A stretch of DNA of 64,000 bases from Paucibacter sp. KCTC 42545 (GCF_001477625.1 NZ_CP013692.1:2852001-2916000); one strand, 5' to 3'; shown: positions 30,445 through 41,022, counted from the first letter of the stretch. Numbers and translations: made by a program. Notes: generated by a model not told the origin, from the letters alone.

Positions 30445-31761
30445 TTATGAGTTGAGCAGCTCGGCCGCCCAAGCCGAGGCATCGACCATGGGTCGAATGA
30501 ATTGCTCTGCCCCTTCGGCGCGCAAGGGCTTGACCGCCACCTGACCCTGGGCGACTTCGTCCTCGCCAAAGATCAGGGCGAAGGCCGCGCCACTGGCATC
30601 GGCCTTCTTGAACTGCGATTTCATGCTGCTCTGGCCAGGGTGCAAGACCACCGACACGCCGGCGGCGCGCAGCGCCTCCAGCGTCACCATCACCTGAGGC
30701 AAGCCTTTGACCGAGGGCACGATGGCATAGGCTTGCGGCACCGGGGCGCTGGGCAATACACCCACTTCTTCCAGCAGCAAGAGCATGCGCTCCATGCCCA
30801 TGCCGAAGCCCACTGCCGGCGCAGCTTTGCCGCCCAGCTGTTCGATCAGGCCGTCATAGCGGCCACCACCGCAAACGGTGCCTTGCGAGCCCAGCTTGTC
30901 GGTGACCCACTCGAACACGGTCAGGTTGTAATAGTCCAGGCCACGCACCAGGCGTGGGTTGATTTGGTAGGCCACACCGGCCGCATCCAGAATGGCGCGC
31001 ACGCCATTGAAGTGCGCCAGCGAGGCTTCGCCCAGGAAGTCCAGCAGCTTGGGCGCCGCATTGGCCATCGCTTGCAGAGCCGGATTCTTGGTGTCCAGCA
31101 CGCGCAAGGGGTTGGTGTAAAGGCGGCGCTGGCTGTCTTCGTCCAGCAGCTCTTTGTGCTCCTCCAGATAGGCAATCAGGGCTTCGCGGTGGGCGCGGCG
31201 CTCGGCCACTTCGCCCAGGCAGTTCAACTCCAGGCGAACATGCTCACCATCCACTAGGCCCAGTTCGCGCAGCAGGCGGCTGCCCATCAGAATCACTTCG
31301 GCGTCGACGTCCGGGCCGGCAAAGCCCAGTGCTTCCACGCCCATTTGGTGGAACTGACGATAGCGGCCTTTTTGCGGCTTCTCACGCCGAAACATGGGGC
31401 CGAAGTAGTACAGGCGGCGGCCCGAGTCACGCAGATAGGAGTGCTCGATCATGGCGCGCACCACGCCAGCCGTCATCTCGGGGCGCAGGGCCAGATGCTC
31501 GGCTTGGCCATGCTTGTCGGCGCGGTCTTCGAAGGCATACATCTCCTTCTCGACGATGTCCGTCACCTCGCCAATGCCGCGCACAAACAAGGCGGTGGGC
31601 TCGACGATGGGGGTACGCACATTGGCATAACCATAGCGCTGCAAGACATTGCGCATCTTGGCTTCCAGCCATTCCCAGCGGGCCGACTCGGCCGGCAGGA
31701 TGTCGTTCATGCCCTTGACCGCTTGCAGCTGGGGCAATTTTTTCGCTTGTACTTCAGTCAT
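30445..31761 (-). CDS. hisS: Histidyl-tRNA synthetase
   Basis: HisRS charges tRNA-His. The ATG at 31761 gives 438 residues. Class II motifs are clear: [17 protein letters not shown] at the start, motif 2 [19 protein letters not shown] near 110-130, the His-A signature [13 protein letters not shown] near 264-276, and motif 3 GFGMGMERM near 320. The anticodon-binding domain covers about 335-438. An in-frame TTG one codon earlier is unlikely. It differs from hisZ in the window by keeping all catalytic motifs. Confidence 0.97.
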   Translation of the reverse strand: MTEVQAKKLPQLQAVKGMNDILPAESARWEWLEAKMRNVLQRYGYANVRTPIVEPTALFVRGIGEVTDIVEKEMYAFEDRADKHGQAEHLALRPEMTAGVVRAMIEHSYLRDSGRRLYYFGPMFRREKPQKGRYRQFHQMGVEALGFAGPDVDAEVILMGSRLLRELGLVDGEHVRLELNCLGEVAERRAHREALIAYLEEHKELLDEDSQRRLYTNPLRVLDTKNPALQAMANAAPKLLDFLGEASLAHFNGVRAILDAAGVAYQINPRLVRGLDYYNLTVFEWVTDKLGSQGTVCGGGRYDGLIEQLGGKAAPAVGFGMGMERMLLLLEEVGVLPSAPVPQAYAIVPSVKGLPQVMVTLEALRAAGVSVVLHPGQSSMKSQFKKADASGAAFALIFGEDEVAQGQVAVKPLRAEGAEQFIRPMVDASAWAAELLNS

Positions 31762-31789
31762 CAATGGCGCTCTTTGTTTTCAGGCGGAT

Positions 31790-33085
31790 TCAGGCTGTTT
31801 GGGCCGCAGCGCCGAAACGTTTCTCGATATAGCTTTCCACCAAGGCATGGAACTCGTTGGCGATATTGTCACCACGCAGGGTCAGGGCCTTTTCACCGTC
31901 GATGAAGACCGGGGCGGCCGGCGCCTCGCCGGTGCCGGGCAGGCTGATGCCCAGGTCGGCATGCTTGCTCTCGCCGGGGCCGTTGACGATGCAGCCCATC
32001 ACGGCGACCTTGAGGTTTTCCACGCCGGGGTATTTGGCACGCCAGACCGGCATCTGCGCACGCAGGAAGTCGTCGATTTGCTTGGCCAGTTCCTGGAAGG
32101 TGGTGCTGGTGGTGCGGCCGCAGCCCGGGCAGGCCGTCACGCTGGGATTAAAGGCGCGCAGACCCAGGCTTTGCAAAATCTCCAGCGCCACCACCACTTC
32201 TTGGGTGCGGGCTTCACCGGGCTGAGGCGTGAGCGAGACGCGGATGGTGTCGCCAATGCCCTCTTGCAGCAGGATGGACAGGGCCGTGGCGGAAGCCACC
32301 GTGCCCTTGGTGCCCATGCCGGCTTCGGTCAGGCCCAGATGCAGGGCGTAATCGCAACGCGCGGCGAGGGCACGGTAGACCGAGATCAGGTCCTGCACGC
32401 CGCTGACCTTGCAGCTGATGATGATGTTGTCGGGGTTCAGGCCCAGTTCACGGGCATAGGCCGCCGAGCTCAGGGCCGACTGGATCAGTGCGCGGTACAT
32501 CACCTGCTTGGCATCCCAAGGCACGGCCCGCAGCGCGTTCTCGTCCATCATGCTGGCGAGCAACTCTTGATCCAGGCTGCCCCAGTTGACCCCGATGCGC
32601 ACGACTTTGTCGTACTTGATCGCCGCTTCGATCATCTGGCCGAATTGGCGATCGCGCTTGTCACCCTTGCCCACATTGCCGGGGTTGATGCGGTACTTGG
32701 CCAAGGCCTGCGCCATGGCCGGGTAGTCGGTCAGCAAGCGGTGGCCGTTGTAGTGGAAGTCCCCCACCAGCGGCACATCAATGCCCATGCGGTCGAGCTG
32801 CTCGCGGATATGGGGCACCGCTTCGGCCGCTTCCGGCGTGTTGACGGTGATGCGCACCAACTCCGAGCCGGCAATCGCCAGCTCTTTGACCTGGATGGCG
32901 GTGCCGATCACATCCACCGTGTCGGTATTGGTCATGGACTGCACCCGAACCGGGGCGTCGCCACCGATGGTGACTATGCGCGAGCCCTGGCGCACTTGCG
33001 CCTGGCGCGAGCGGCGCGGGGCCGGCATGGCGGCGGCAATCGCCTGCTCGATATTGCTGTCCAAAATGATGTCGCTGCTGCTCAT
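31790..33085 (-). CDS. ispG: 4-hydroxy-3-methylbut-2-enyl diphosphate synthase (flavodoxin/ferredoxin)
   Basis: IspG converts MEcPP to HMBPP in the MEP pathway using a 4Fe-4S cluster. The ATG at 33085 gives 431 residues; TTG at 33094 overlaps the rodZ stop and is an alternative. An N-terminal TIM-barrel ([16 protein letters not shown]-type strand RINPGNVG) is followed by an insertion region typical of proteobacteria, and the C-terminal cluster-binding domain carries ACPGCGR and [10 protein letters not shown]. It complements dxr earlier in the window. Confidence 0.96.
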   Translation of the reverse strand: MSSSDIILDSNIEQAIAAAMPAPRRSRQAQVRQGSRIVTIGGDAPVRVQSMTNTDTVDVIGTAIQVKELAIAGSELVRITVNTPEAAEAVPHIREQLDRMGIDVPLVGDFHYNGHRLLTDYPAMAQALAKYRINPGNVGKGDKRDRQFGQMIEAAIKYDKVVRIGVNWGSLDQELLASMMDENALRAVPWDAKQVMYRALIQSALSSAAYARELGLNPDNIIISCKVSGVQDLISVYRALAARCDYALHLGLTEAGMGTKGTVASATALSILLQEGIGDTIRVSLTPQPGEARTQEVVVALEILQSLGLRAFNPSVTACPGCGRTTSTTFQELAKQIDDFLRAQMPVWRAKYPGVENLKVAVMGCIVNGPGESKHADLGISLPGTGEAPAAPVFIDGEKALTLRGDNIANEFHALVESYIEKRFGAAAQTA

Positions 33086-33090
33086 GATGT

Positions 33091-34104
33091 TCAATTCAGT
33101 TCGATGCGGGCCACGTTGTCACGTGACTGGGCTTTCAAATCCACCAAGCTGCCACGCAGGGTCAGCTCGGTACCGGCCACATTGCCAACGCGGATCTTCA
33201 GGGGCGGCGTGCCAACGAGATTCTGCTCATCGCCGGGGCGCAGCAGTTTGGAAAGCAAGACCTGACCCTTGGCATCAACCACCTCGACCCAGGATTCGTC
33301 GCTGATCTTGACGCGCAAAGGCACTTGACCAAGGCCAGGAACCGGTGCAGGCACGGGCGCGCTGGCCGTCGGCGTGGCACCCAAGGCGGGCTTGGCCGCC
33401 AATTGGGCCGTGTTCACCGGCGCCGGGCTCAATGACGAGGTCGTCAATGCCGCTGCGGCGGATGCCGGCGCATTCGCCAGCACCGGGGCATTGGTCTCGA
33501 CGGATACGGCCAGGGAACTGGCACCCGGCACCACCGGCGCCAAGTCTTGAGCAGGCGCTGAAGGCGCAGCCAAAACCGGCACGCTTGCGGCGGGCACGTC
33601 GAGCGCAGGCTGGCTCTTGGCAGTCAAGTTCTGCAACCAGTCAGCGGGCATAAAAAAGACCACGGCCGCAGCCACCAGCAAGCCACCCGCGCCCAATACC
33701 ACCGGGCGGCCCAGCAATTCCAGCGAAAAGCTGTCAGCGGAGCGGTCGCGGTATGGCGTATTCAAGCCACGGGACACGCTCAGAACCTTGTCCTCGCTGC
33801 TCGGCAGCATGGCCATCACCGGGCCGGCGTCAACCTTCAGCGCACGGCACATGGCTTTGGCCAGGGCGCGAACAAAAGTCATATCCGGCAGGTCCTGCCA
33901 ACGGTCGCCCTCAATGGCCTCCAGCTTGGCCTGTGGCACCTTGAGCATGACGGCCAGCGCGGCGATATGCAGGCCACTTTGCTGACGCGCGGCGCGCAGA
34001 TAGGCACCGGCCGACTGCGGCGCGCCGGCGCCAACTTCTGTGGCGGGCAAGTCGGTTGCCTCGGCTGCCTCGCTTGCAATAGGCCCGCTCAGATTCGAAG
34101 TCAT
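33091..34104 (-). CDS. rodZ: RodZ-like cytoskeletal/cell-shape protein (HTH-TM-DUF4115)
   Basis: RodZ links the MreB cytoskeleton to the wall-synthesis machinery. The 337-residue protein has a Cro/CI-type helix-turn-helix near residues 30-95 ([31 protein letters not shown]), a membrane segment near 133-150, a long Ala/Pro/Ser-rich periplasmic linker from about 165 to 255, and the DUF4115 beta domain at the end ([18 protein letters not shown]). It lies between pilW and ispG, a conserved beta-proteobacterial location. Confidence 0.9.
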   Translation of the reverse strand: MTSNLSGPIASEAAEATDLPATEVGAGAPQSAGAYLRAARQQSGLHIAALAVMLKVPQAKLEAIEGDRWQDLPDMTFVRALAKAMCRALKVDAGPVMAMLPSSEDKVLSVSRGLNTPYRDRSADSFSLELLGRPVVLGAGGLLVAAAVVFFMPADWLQNLTAKSQPALDVPAASVPVLAAPSAPAQDLAPVVPGASSLAVSVETNAPVLANAPASAAAALTTSSLSPAPVNTAQLAAKPALGATPTASAPVPAPVPGLGQVPLRVKISDESWVEVVDAKGQVLLSKLLRPGDEQNLVGTPPLKIRVGNVAGTELTLRGSLVDLKAQSRDNVARIELN

Positions 34105-34128
34105 GCGTTCATTCCCTCTTGTTCTTTT

Positions 34129-34971
34129 TTATTCGTCGAAGCGGCCCGCGTCCAGAGCCTTCAGCTCCGGGGACTGCGGATAGCGCTTGCGCAACTGCTG
34201 GCTCAGGTCCTCAACGCCCGCGCTGCTGCCCATGCCGCGCTCTATTTTCAATGCCAGCCAAAGGCTTTGGGCATTGCTCTGTTCGGTCTGCGCATTGACG
34301 CGGCGAATGTAGAAACGCGCGCGCTCATATTGCTGGCCGCGGTACAGCACCTCGGCCAAATTGAAGGCAACGGCTGGGCTGGCAGGATCAAATTCAAAAG
34401 CCTTCTGCAGGCTCTGCTCGGCCGCGGCCTGGCGACCTGCACGCGCCTCACAAACCCCCTTGGCCAGCCAGGTACGCGAGGGTGCGCGGTAGCTGGTCTG
34501 GGCCAGGGCACGATCAAACTGCTCTTGCGCCGCCGACCAGCGCTTTTGCTGGCACAGGATCCAGCCGTAGTTGTGCAAGGTATCCGGGTCTTGCGGATAC
34601 AGATTCAAGGTGCGGCGGAAGTTGTCTTCGGCCAACTGGGTCTCACCCAGGGCGCCGTAGATCAGGCCGCGCAAATTGAGCGCTTCACGCATATCCGGCT
34701 TGATCGCCAAGACCTGCTTGACCTCGTTCAGCGCCGTGTCGTACTGGCCGCGCGAAAAGTAGCCACCGGCCAGCTCCATACGCACAGAAGCGCGGCGATC
34801 AGCGTCGGTGGAATCGAAATCGGTGCGGGGCACTTCCCGCTCATTGCCTTGCGGCGCGGCGCAACCGACCATGAGCGCGGTGGCGGCCACCATCAGCGCC
34901 AGCAAAGGTCGGGTCAAAAAATGCAAGCAAGTCGAGACAGGCGCATCGGAAACTGACGAGAAGTTTTTCAT
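34129..34971 (-). CDS. pilW: Type IV pilus biogenesis/stability lipoprotein PilW (PilF)
   Basis: PilW/PilF is a TPR lipoprotein that helps PilQ secretin assembly in the outer membrane. The 280-residue product has a signal peptide with lipobox LMVGC (Cys near residue 37). Successive TPR motifs follow (MELAGGYFSRGQYDTALNEV; NLRGLIYGALGETQLAEDNF; HNYGWILCQQKRWSAAQEQF; FNLAEVLYRGQQYERA). The location between rlmN and rodZ is the standard position for pilW, though no other pilus genes are in the window. Confidence 0.9.
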   Translation of the reverse strand: MKNFSSVSDAPVSTCLHFLTRPLLALMVAATALMVGCAAPQGNEREVPRTDFDSTDADRRASVRMELAGGYFSRGQYDTALNEVKQVLAIKPDMREALNLRGLIYGALGETQLAEDNFRRTLNLYPQDPDTLHNYGWILCQQKRWSAAQEQFDRALAQTSYRAPSRTWLAKGVCEARAGRQAAAEQSLQKAFEFDPASPAVAFNLAEVLYRGQQYERARFYIRRVNAQTEQSNAQSLWLALKIERGMGSSAGVEDLSQQLRKRYPQSPELKALDAGRFDE

Positions 34972-34999
34972 GGCGGCGGGCTGGCTGAAGAACGGAGGT

Positions 35000-36136
35000 T
35001 CAGGAAGGGCTCGCGCCTTTTACCACTATTGGCGCTCGCACCATGCGCACATGCACCTGGGTGCGGTCTTGCACCTCACCGGCCAACTGCCCGCAAGCTG
35101 CGTCGATATCGTCACCGCGCGTCTTGCGCACCGTGGTGATCAGGCCTGCCTGCAGCAGCACATCGGCAAAGGCCTTGACACGCTCGTTCGCACTGCGTTT
35201 CAAGCCGGAGGCCGGGAAGGGATTGAAGGGGATCAGATTGATCTTGCAGGACACATGGCCGCGCAGCAATTCCACCAAGGCATGCGCCTGCTCGGGCGTG
35301 TCATTGACGCCGTCCAGCATGCAGTACTCAAAGGTGATGAAGTCGCGCGGCGCCTTTTCCAGGTAATGGTTGCAAGCGTCCAGCAACTCAGCAATGGGGT
35401 ACTTCTTGTTCAGCGGCACTAGCTGGTCGCGCAGCGGATCGGTCGGCGCGTGCAAGGACACGGCCAAAGCCACCGGGCAATCGTCACGCAGGCGCTCGAT
35501 CATGGGCACCACGCCCGAGGTCGAGACCGTGACGCGGCGGCGCGACATGCCGTAGCCATGGTCGTCCAGCATCATGCGCAGCGCGGGCACCAGGGCGCTG
35601 TAGTTCTGCAGCGGCTCACCCATGCCCATCATCACCACATTGGAGATGACGCGTTCAGTCTGATTGAAGCGCTTGCGCAGGCTGTGCTCGGCGAACCAGA
35701 GTTGGGCAATGATCTCGGCAGTGTCGAGGTTGCGGCTGAAGCCTTGGTGGCCGGTGGAGCAAAAACGGCAGCCCACGGCGCAACCGGCCTGACTGGAAAT
35801 GCACAAGGTGCCGCGGTCGGTTTCGGGGATGAACACCGCTTCGACCGCATTGCCGGCACCGACGTCGAACAGCCATTTGACCGTGCCGTCGGTGGAAATA
35901 TGTTCGGAGATAACGGGCAGCGCCGTGACGCATGCGCGTGAGGCCAGCTTGTCGCGCAGCGACTTGGCCAGGTCGGTCATCTGATCAAAATCAGACGCAC
36001 CTTTTTGATGGATCCAACGGAAAAGCTGGGTGGCGCGAAAGCGCTTCTCACCCAGCTGCTCACAGTACGCGGCCAGGCCTTCGAGGTCGAAACCGAGTAG
36101 GTTCGTGAGTCCAGGCAGGTTGACGGCTGCGTCCAT
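35000..36136 (-). CDS. rlmN: Dual-specificity 23S rRNA/tRNA methyltransferase RlmN
   Basis: RlmN is a radical-SAM enzyme that methylates A2503 of 23S rRNA and A37 of some tRNAs. The 378-residue protein has an N-terminal accessory domain and the cluster motif GCAVGCRFC (C-x3-C-x2-C) near 108-116. The MGMGEPLQN motif lies near 165-173, and a C-terminal ACGQL holds the conserved methyl-carrying cysteine. It follows ndk after an intergenic hairpin. Confidence 0.97.
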   Translation of the reverse strand: MDAAVNLPGLTNLLGFDLEGLAAYCEQLGEKRFRATQLFRWIHQKGASDFDQMTDLAKSLRDKLASRACVTALPVISEHISTDGTVKWLFDVGAGNAVEAVFIPETDRGTLCISSQAGCAVGCRFCSTGHQGFSRNLDTAEIIAQLWFAEHSLRKRFNQTERVISNVVMMGMGEPLQNYSALVPALRMMLDDHGYGMSRRRVTVSTSGVVPMIERLRDDCPVALAVSLHAPTDPLRDQLVPLNKKYPIAELLDACNHYLEKAPRDFITFEYCMLDGVNDTPEQAHALVELLRGHVSCKINLIPFNPFPASGLKRSANERVKAFADVLLQAGLITTVRKTRGDDIDAACGQLAGEVQDRTQVHVRMVRAPIVVKGASPS

Positions 36137-36147
36137 GAGTCTTCAAT

Positions 36148-36187
36148 CCTCTTGTGTCGCGCGGCCTCAAGGCCGAGGCACAAGAGG
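36148..36187 (-). other. Hairpin between ndk and rlmN
   Basis: Nine-base outer arms (CCTCTTGTG / CACAAGAGG) enclose an inner GGCC-tcaa-GGCC stem. No T run follows on the minus strand. It may moderate read-through from ndk into rlmN or protect the ndk 3' end. Confidence 0.45.
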
Positions 36188-36203
36188 CTTTGCGACTGCC
36201 GAA

Positions 36204-36629
36204 TTAACGGCTGTAAACATTCATGCCGGGGAAGAAGAACGCAATTTCTTGCGCTGCTGTTTCGGCGGCGTCGGAACCGTGCACGGCGTTGGCATCGATG
36301 CTGTCAGCGAAGTCAGCACGGATGGTGCCCTTCTCGGCCTTCTTCGGGTCGGTGGCGCCCATCAGATCGCGGTGCTTCAGGATGGCGTTCTCGCCTTCCA
36401 GAGCTTGGATGATGACGGGACCGGAGATCATGAAGTTGACCAGGTCGTTGAAGAAAGGACGTGCCTTGTGCACGGCGTAGAAGGCTTCAGCCTCGCCACG
36501 CGACAGGTGGGCCATCTTGGCAGCCACGATCTTCAGGCCAGCGCCTTCAAAGCGAGCGTAGATTTGGCCGATGACGTTCTTGGCGACGGCGTCGGGCTTG
36601 ATGATGGACAGAGTGCGTTCGATAGCCAT
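36204..36629 (-). CDS. ndk: Nucleoside diphosphate kinase
   Basis: Ndk balances NTP and dNTP pools by phosphate transfer through a histidine. The 141-residue length is standard. The sequence opens with [18 protein letters not shown] and carries the active-site motif NAVHGSDA near residues 113-120. AGGAGA lies just before the ATG, and a TACAAT (36669-36674, minus strand) about 40 bases upstream is a possible -10 without a good -35. It heads the long ndk-to-purA run. Confidence 0.97.
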   Translation of the reverse strand: MAIERTLSIIKPDAVAKNVIGQIYARFEGAGLKIVAAKMAHLSRGEAEAFYAVHKARPFFNDLVNFMISGPVIIQALEGENAILKHRDLMGATDPKKAEKGTIRADFADSIDANAVHGSDAAETAAQEIAFFFPGMNVYSR

Positions 36630-36746
36630 GGTTTTCTCCTGAAATCGGGGGGCTTAGCAAAGCCCGTGATTGTACTGTGTGAGGATGACAACGCCGCATG
36701 CAGTGCGACGCTGTCATTCCTTGCCGACCCTGCGGGCCGGACTTTT

Positions 36747-38996
36747 TTAGCGGTTACGGCCGCCGTAGCCGCCGCCGGAACGGCCGCCGCCACCGTTATT
36801 GCCACCTTGGCCGCCACGACCACCACCGCCGCCCCGGTTGCCACGGCGCACAAAGGCGTCGGCACCGATATAGCCGACCGAGGTCTGCATCGGATCGGGT
36901 TGACGCGGGCCATCGCCACCCCCTTGGCGGCCACCACGGCCGCCGCGGTCAGCGGCACTGCCGCCGGCGCCAAAACCGGCCGGGATGCCACGACCCTTGC
37001 TGGTCGCGAAGCGGCGATCAAAGGTCTGCTCCAGCGGATTGATATTGCGCGGGATCGGCTCGTCGAAATCGTCGTCCTGGCGGTCGGCGCCGCGCTCGTT
37101 CACCCGCTCATTGCCACGCTCGGCAAAGCGCTCTGGGCCGCGATCCTGCGGACGCTCGCTGCGCTCCACCGGACGCGAAGGACGCGGGCCGACACCACCA
37201 TGACGACCATCGGCACGGCGGCCGCGGTTGTTGCCACGGTCGGCATTGCGGTCATTGCCGCGCTCGGGGGCGCGTTCGCCACCACGCTCAGCACCACGTT
37301 CGCCGCCACGTTCGGCACCACGATCAGGCCCACGTTCCGCACCGCGATCGTTGCCGCGCTGCGGGCGCTCGCTGCGCATCTGGTTGCCACGCTCTGGGCG
37401 ATCGCCACGCTCGGGACGCTCACCACGATCAGCACGCTCTTGCTGCGGGCCACCAGCCAGGCGGCGGATGATCTTCACATCCTCTTCGCCCAACTCGATC
37501 CAGACGCAGCGCTTCAAACCACGCGGCAGCACCACGGTGCCGTAGCGGATACGAATCAGGCGGCTCACCACCAAGCCCACGGCCTCAAAGAGCTTGCGCA
37601 CTTCGCGGTTGCGACCTTCGGTGATGACGACGCGATACCAATGGTTCACGCCCTCGCCGCCGCCGTCTTCAATGCTCTTGAAAGCGGCCTTCTGGCCTTC
37701 GATGACGACGCCTTCCAGCAGCCGCGCCTTTTGATCAGGCGTCAGCGTACCCAGCACGCGCACGGCGTACTCACGCTCCACGCCGAAGCGCGGGTGCATC
37801 AGCTGATTAGCCAACTCACCGGAGTTGGTGAACAGCAGCAAGCCTTCGGTATTCATGTCCAGACGGCCCACCGACTGCCACTTGCCTTGTTGCAGGCGCG
37901 GCAGATGGCGGAACACGGTCGGGCGACCTTCCGGGTCGTTGAAGGTCACCACTTCGCCGGCCGGCTTGTGATAAGCCAGGATGCGCGGCGCCGGCGGCGA
38001 AATGCGCACGCGGATCGGCTTGCCGGCCACGCGCACGTTGTCGCCGAAGGAGATGCGCTGGCCGATATGGGCCACTTCGCCGTTCACTTCGATCTTGCCG
38101 TCGGCAATCATGTCCTCGATGTCGCGGCGCGAGCCGATACCGGCTTGGGCCAGCACCTTTTGCAGCTTGGGCGCATCGGGCTCGGGGGCCAGGACGCGCT
38201 TGCTGTCCTGCTCTTCGCCCTCGCCTTCGTCTTGCGCCTCATCCGATTCGATGTCTTCCACGGTGGCGTCGAAGTCACCCGTCAGCACTTCGGCAAAACG
38301 CTCACCCACGGCTGCCAGCACTTCAGGTGCAGGCGCTTGGACTTCAACAGCAGCCCGCGGCGCGCGCTCTTCGCCTTCAGCGAAATCCTTGCGGCCACGG
38401 CGGCGATTGCGATTGCGGCTACGGCGCTCGCTACCTTCGATGCTCTCAGCACCATCGCCGCCCTCAGCAGCACCAGACTCAGACCCCTCATCACCAGCGG
38501 CAGCTTGCGCAACGCCCCCCTCAGCGGCAGACTGATCCGGGCCCAGCGTGAACACCGGCGCAGCTTCGGCGCGGGCAGTTCTGCGGGCTGGCTTGGCTGC
38601 CACCTCAGCGACTTCAGCCACTTCAGTCACAGCGGCCGATGCAGCAGCTTGCGCCTCAGCAGCAACTTCCACCACCGCGTCAGCGGCGGCAGCCACCGTC
38701 TTGCGCGGCGCGCGGCGCTTGGGCGCAGCTTCAGCAACTTCCCCAGCCTCAGGCACTGCGGCCGGCTCAGCAGTTGCAGCCACATCGGCGGCGGCGCCTT
38801 CAGCCTTCTTGACGGCCGTCTTGCGCGCAGCGCGCGGCTTGCTCACGGCAGCAGCTGCCTCATCGGCGGGCGCTGCGACTTCGGCAGCCACCTTGGGCTT
38901 GGCCGGGCTGCGCTTGCGCTTGGGCGCGGCTTCAGCTTCGGTCGAAGGAGCGCCGGCAGCGGCAGTGTCTTGGGGTTCTTGGTCGTTGGAATTCAT
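36747..38996 (-). CDS. rluB: 23S rRNA pseudouridine synthase RluB with long disordered tails
   Basis: RluB makes pseudouridine 2605 in 23S rRNA. The catalytic core is about residues 276-515: S4 domain PKLQKVLAQAGIGSRRDIED, then GRLDMNTEGLLLFTNSGEL near 372-390 with the catalytic Asp. Around it are unusual extensions: about 275 residues of Ala/Glu/Lys-rich, PAKPK-type sequence at the N-terminus, an ERG/DRG repeat region at 518-640 and a Gly/Arg-rich RGG tail to 749. E. coli RluB has about 290 residues. The start overlaps the scpB stop (ATGA). Confidence 0.92.
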   Translation of the reverse strand: MNSNDQEPQDTAAAGAPSTEAEAAPKRKRSPAKPKVAAEVAAPADEAAAAVSKPRAARKTAVKKAEGAAADVAATAEPAAVPEAGEVAEAAPKRRAPRKTVAAAADAVVEVAAEAQAAASAAVTEVAEVAEVAAKPARRTARAEAAPVFTLGPDQSAAEGGVAQAAAGDEGSESGAAEGGDGAESIEGSERRSRNRNRRRGRKDFAEGEERAPRAAVEVQAPAPEVLAAVGERFAEVLTGDFDATVEDIESDEAQDEGEGEEQDSKRVLAPEPDAPKLQKVLAQAGIGSRRDIEDMIADGKIEVNGEVAHIGQRISFGDNVRVAGKPIRVRISPPAPRILAYHKPAGEVVTFNDPEGRPTVFRHLPRLQQGKWQSVGRLDMNTEGLLLFTNSGELANQLMHPRFGVEREYAVRVLGTLTPDQKARLLEGVVIEGQKAAFKSIEDGGGEGVNHWYRVVITEGRNREVRKLFEAVGLVVSRLIRIRYGTVVLPRGLKRCVWIELGEEDVKIIRRLAGGPQQERADRGERPERGDRPERGNQMRSERPQRGNDRGAERGPDRGAERGGERGAERGGERAPERGNDRNADRGNNRGRRADGRHGGVGPRPSRPVERSERPQDRGPERFAERGNERVNERGADRQDDDFDEPIPRNINPLEQTFDRRFATSKGRGIPAGFGAGGSAADRGGRGGRQGGGDGPRQPDPMQTSVGYIGADAFVRRGNRGGGGGRGGQGGNNGGGGRSGGGYGGRNR
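37080..37445 (-). repeat. Degenerate repeat coding for ERG/DRG motifs in RluB
   Basis: On the minus strand the DNA reads many imperfect 9-15-base units encoding GAERG, GDRPERG and similar. Opposite strand shows runs of CCACGCTC and CCGCGCTC. It is a low-complexity coding repeat within rluB, prone to length change, and not a CRISPR array. Confidence 0.7.
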
Positions 38997-39742
38997 GCGT
39001 CGGTTTGCACCTTATCGGCGGCGTCAGACAAAGGGTCCGGCGTCGCCGGAGGGGACGCGCCGCCGTCATTGAGGGCTGGCGCTGAGGAGGAATCAAGAGA
39101 TTCAGAAAGCTCGGATTCAGACAATGAATCCGGGCTGGAATGAAGGTTTACTTCGTTTGCTTCAGCAATGTCATCAATCAAAAGGCCTTGCAGCCCGGCC
39201 GCATCAGCCAAGGCCTGGGTCGGGCTAGCACCACTGGCCTCCAACTCCGGCAATTGCTCCAGGCTGTTGAGGCCCAGATCATCCAAAAACTGCTTGGTGG
39301 TGGCGTAGAGGCCGGGCCGCCCCGGCGCCTCGCGATAACCAATCACATCAATCCAGCCGCGATCTTCAAGCTGCTTGACGATCTGGGTCGACACCACCAC
39401 ACCCCGGATGTCTTCGATATCTCCCCGGGTCACCGGTTGCCGGTAAGCAATGATGGCCAGGGTCTCCATCACGGCACGGGAATAACGCTGAGGCTTTTCG
39501 GGATGCAGGCGATCCAGGTACTCACGCAGCTCCGGCCGGCTTTGAAAACGCCAACCCGAAGACACGGCCACCAGTTCAACGCCGCGACCTTCCCAGTCTC
39601 GGGTGATTTCATCCAAGACGCTGCGCAAGGTATCTGGCCCAATCGCATCGGCAAACAAGCTGCGCATTTCGCGCAGAGTCAAAGGCTGCTGGGCGCAGAT
39701 GAGCGCGGTCTCGAGGACGCGCTTAGCATCCTGTGTGTTCAT
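38993..39742 (-). CDS. scpB: Segregation and condensation protein B ScpB
   Basis: ScpB forms the condensin complex with Smc and ScpA for chromosome segregation. The 249-residue protein has two winged-helix domains (LETALICAQQPLTLREM near 10-26; METLAIIAYRQPVTRGDIEDIRG near 100-122; YATTKQFLDDLGL near 155) and an acidic Ser-rich tail with several ESL/SES repeats. It overlaps rluB by four bases; the order scpB-rluB is common. Confidence 0.95.
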   Translation of the reverse strand: MNTQDAKRVLETALICAQQPLTLREMRSLFADAIGPDTLRSVLDEITRDWEGRGVELVAVSSGWRFQSRPELREYLDRLHPEKPQRYSRAVMETLAIIAYRQPVTRGDIEDIRGVVVSTQIVKQLEDRGWIDVIGYREAPGRPGLYATTKQFLDDLGLNSLEQLPELEASGASPTQALADAAGLQGLLIDDIAEANEVNLHSSPDSLSESELSESLDSSSAPALNDGGASPPATPDPLSDAADKVQTDA

Positions 39743-39993
39743 TGACTTTCGTCATTTTTCCCGATTCAAACGGGGGTTTTGCGATATTCCTGGCCCAGGC
39801 ATTGATCACTCGCCTCGCTGGTTCAACTCACCAGCTTGTAGGCGTCAGGACCAATGTCCGCAGGGGCGGGGTTTTGTGCAATTGATGCGTGGCTTGGGCG
39901 GAGCTTGCTATAGCAAGAATCAAGCTCAAGGCTCACGCAGCGGGCTGGTGCGCGATCACTCAACTGCATCAGCAGGCCCCGATTGTAGCGCCC
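39743..39993. other. Intergenic region between rluD-type gene and scpB
   Basis: About 250 bases without a credible gene. It contains a small palindrome CTTGCTATAGCAAG near 39910 and presumably the scpB promoter on the minus strand; no clear -35/-10 pair was identified. Confidence 0.5.
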
Positions 39994-41022
39994 TCAGTAG
40001 CTCACCGGCGGCAATTGCAACTCGGGCAGGCCCAACAATTCCCAGGCAGATGCCAAATCCTGTGGCAAAACCGCATCAAATTGCAGCGCTGCCCCGGTGA
40101 TGGGATGCGCAAAACTCAAGCGCGCGGCATGCAAAGCCTGCCGCGTCAAACCCAATGCTGGCACACCGCCGTACATCGCATCCGACACCAGCGGATGCCC
40201 CTTGAAGGCCAGATGCACCCGAATTTGATGGGTGCGGCCGCTGTGCAGCACACAGTGCACGGCCGCCACGCTGCGCACCCCCACCTGCCCTTCGCCCAGC
40301 GCAAAAACATCGGTGCGAGAGGGCTTGCCAGTGGCCAGCACCGCCATCTTGATGCGCGAGATCAAGTCACGGCGGATCGGCACGTCAATGACCATGGCCT
40401 CGGGCACACGGCCGTAGGCCAGCGCAACGTACTCGCGGTGCACCTGACGGGCCGCGATCATGCGCGTCAGCGCCGTCACCGCCTCAGAGGTCTTGCCGAC
40501 CATCATTAAGCCGCTGGTGTCCTTGTCCAGTCGGTGGACGATGCCCGCACGCGGCAGGGTCGCCGCCGCCGGGTGATGCGCCAGCAAGCCGTTCATCACC
40601 GTGCCCGACCAATTGCCTGAGGCCGGGTGCACCACCATGCCCGCAGCCTTGTTGAGCACCAAAAGATGGGCATCCTCGTAAACGATATTGAGGTCCATGG
40701 GCTCGGCTCGGAAGGCCTTACTCTCTTCGGTCGGCTGCAACTCCACCCGAACCGACTGGCCGGCCAGCAATTTTTTCGACGCGCTATTGGCGGGCTGACC
40801 ATTGATGCTGACGCAGCCGCGCTCGATCAAACCCTGCAAATGATTGCGGGAAAACTCCGGTGCCAGTTGCACCATCCAGCGATCCAGACGCTGGGCATGC
40901 CATTCGGCGGTGACCAGGGACTCACGCACCTCTATGCCTTGCTCGACGCTCTGCTCGGCGTCCCACTCACCATCGTCTTGCGCGGGTGAGTTTGTTGAAT
41001 CTGCAGGCAAGGCCTGAACCAT
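39994..41022 (-). CDS. rluD: RluD-type 23S rRNA pseudouridine synthase
   Basis: RluD modifies U1911/1915/1917 of 23S rRNA helix 69. The 342-residue product has an N-terminal acidic leader, an S4 domain near 60-110 (QLAPEFSRNHLQGLIERGCVSINGQ) and the catalytic domain with GIVHRLDKDTSGLMMVGKT near 155-175. The HSGRTHQIRVHLAFKGHPLVSD motif is near 270-290. Position divergent to bamD is the canonical rluD location in proteobacteria. Confidence 0.93.
   Translation of the reverse strand: MVQALPADSTNSPAQDDGEWDAEQSVEQGIEVRESLVTAEWHAQRLDRWMVQLAPEFSRNHLQGLIERGCVSINGQPANSASKKLLAGQSVRVELQPTEESKAFRAEPMDLNIVYEDAHLLVLNKAAGMVVHPASGNWSGTVMNGLLAHHPAAATLPRAGIVHRLDKDTSGLMMVGKTSEAVTALTRMIAARQVHREYVALAYGRVPEAMVIDVPIRRDLISRIKMAVLATGKPSRTDVFALGEGQVGVRSVAAVHCVLHSGRTHQIRVHLAFKGHPLVSDAMYGGVPALGLTRQALHAARLSFAHPITGAALQFDAVLPQDLASAWELLGLPELQLPPVSY

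Noticed and set aside
37080..37445. Short repeated units suggesting a CRISPR-like array
   Set aside because: Units are imperfect, multiples of three and code for ERG/DRG in RluB; no spacers or leader.
36030..39143. A 1037-residue open frame on the plus strand, antisense to rluB
   Set aside because: It is a shadow of the GC-rich, low-complexity rluB coding strand; no domain, ribosome-binding site or sensible start.
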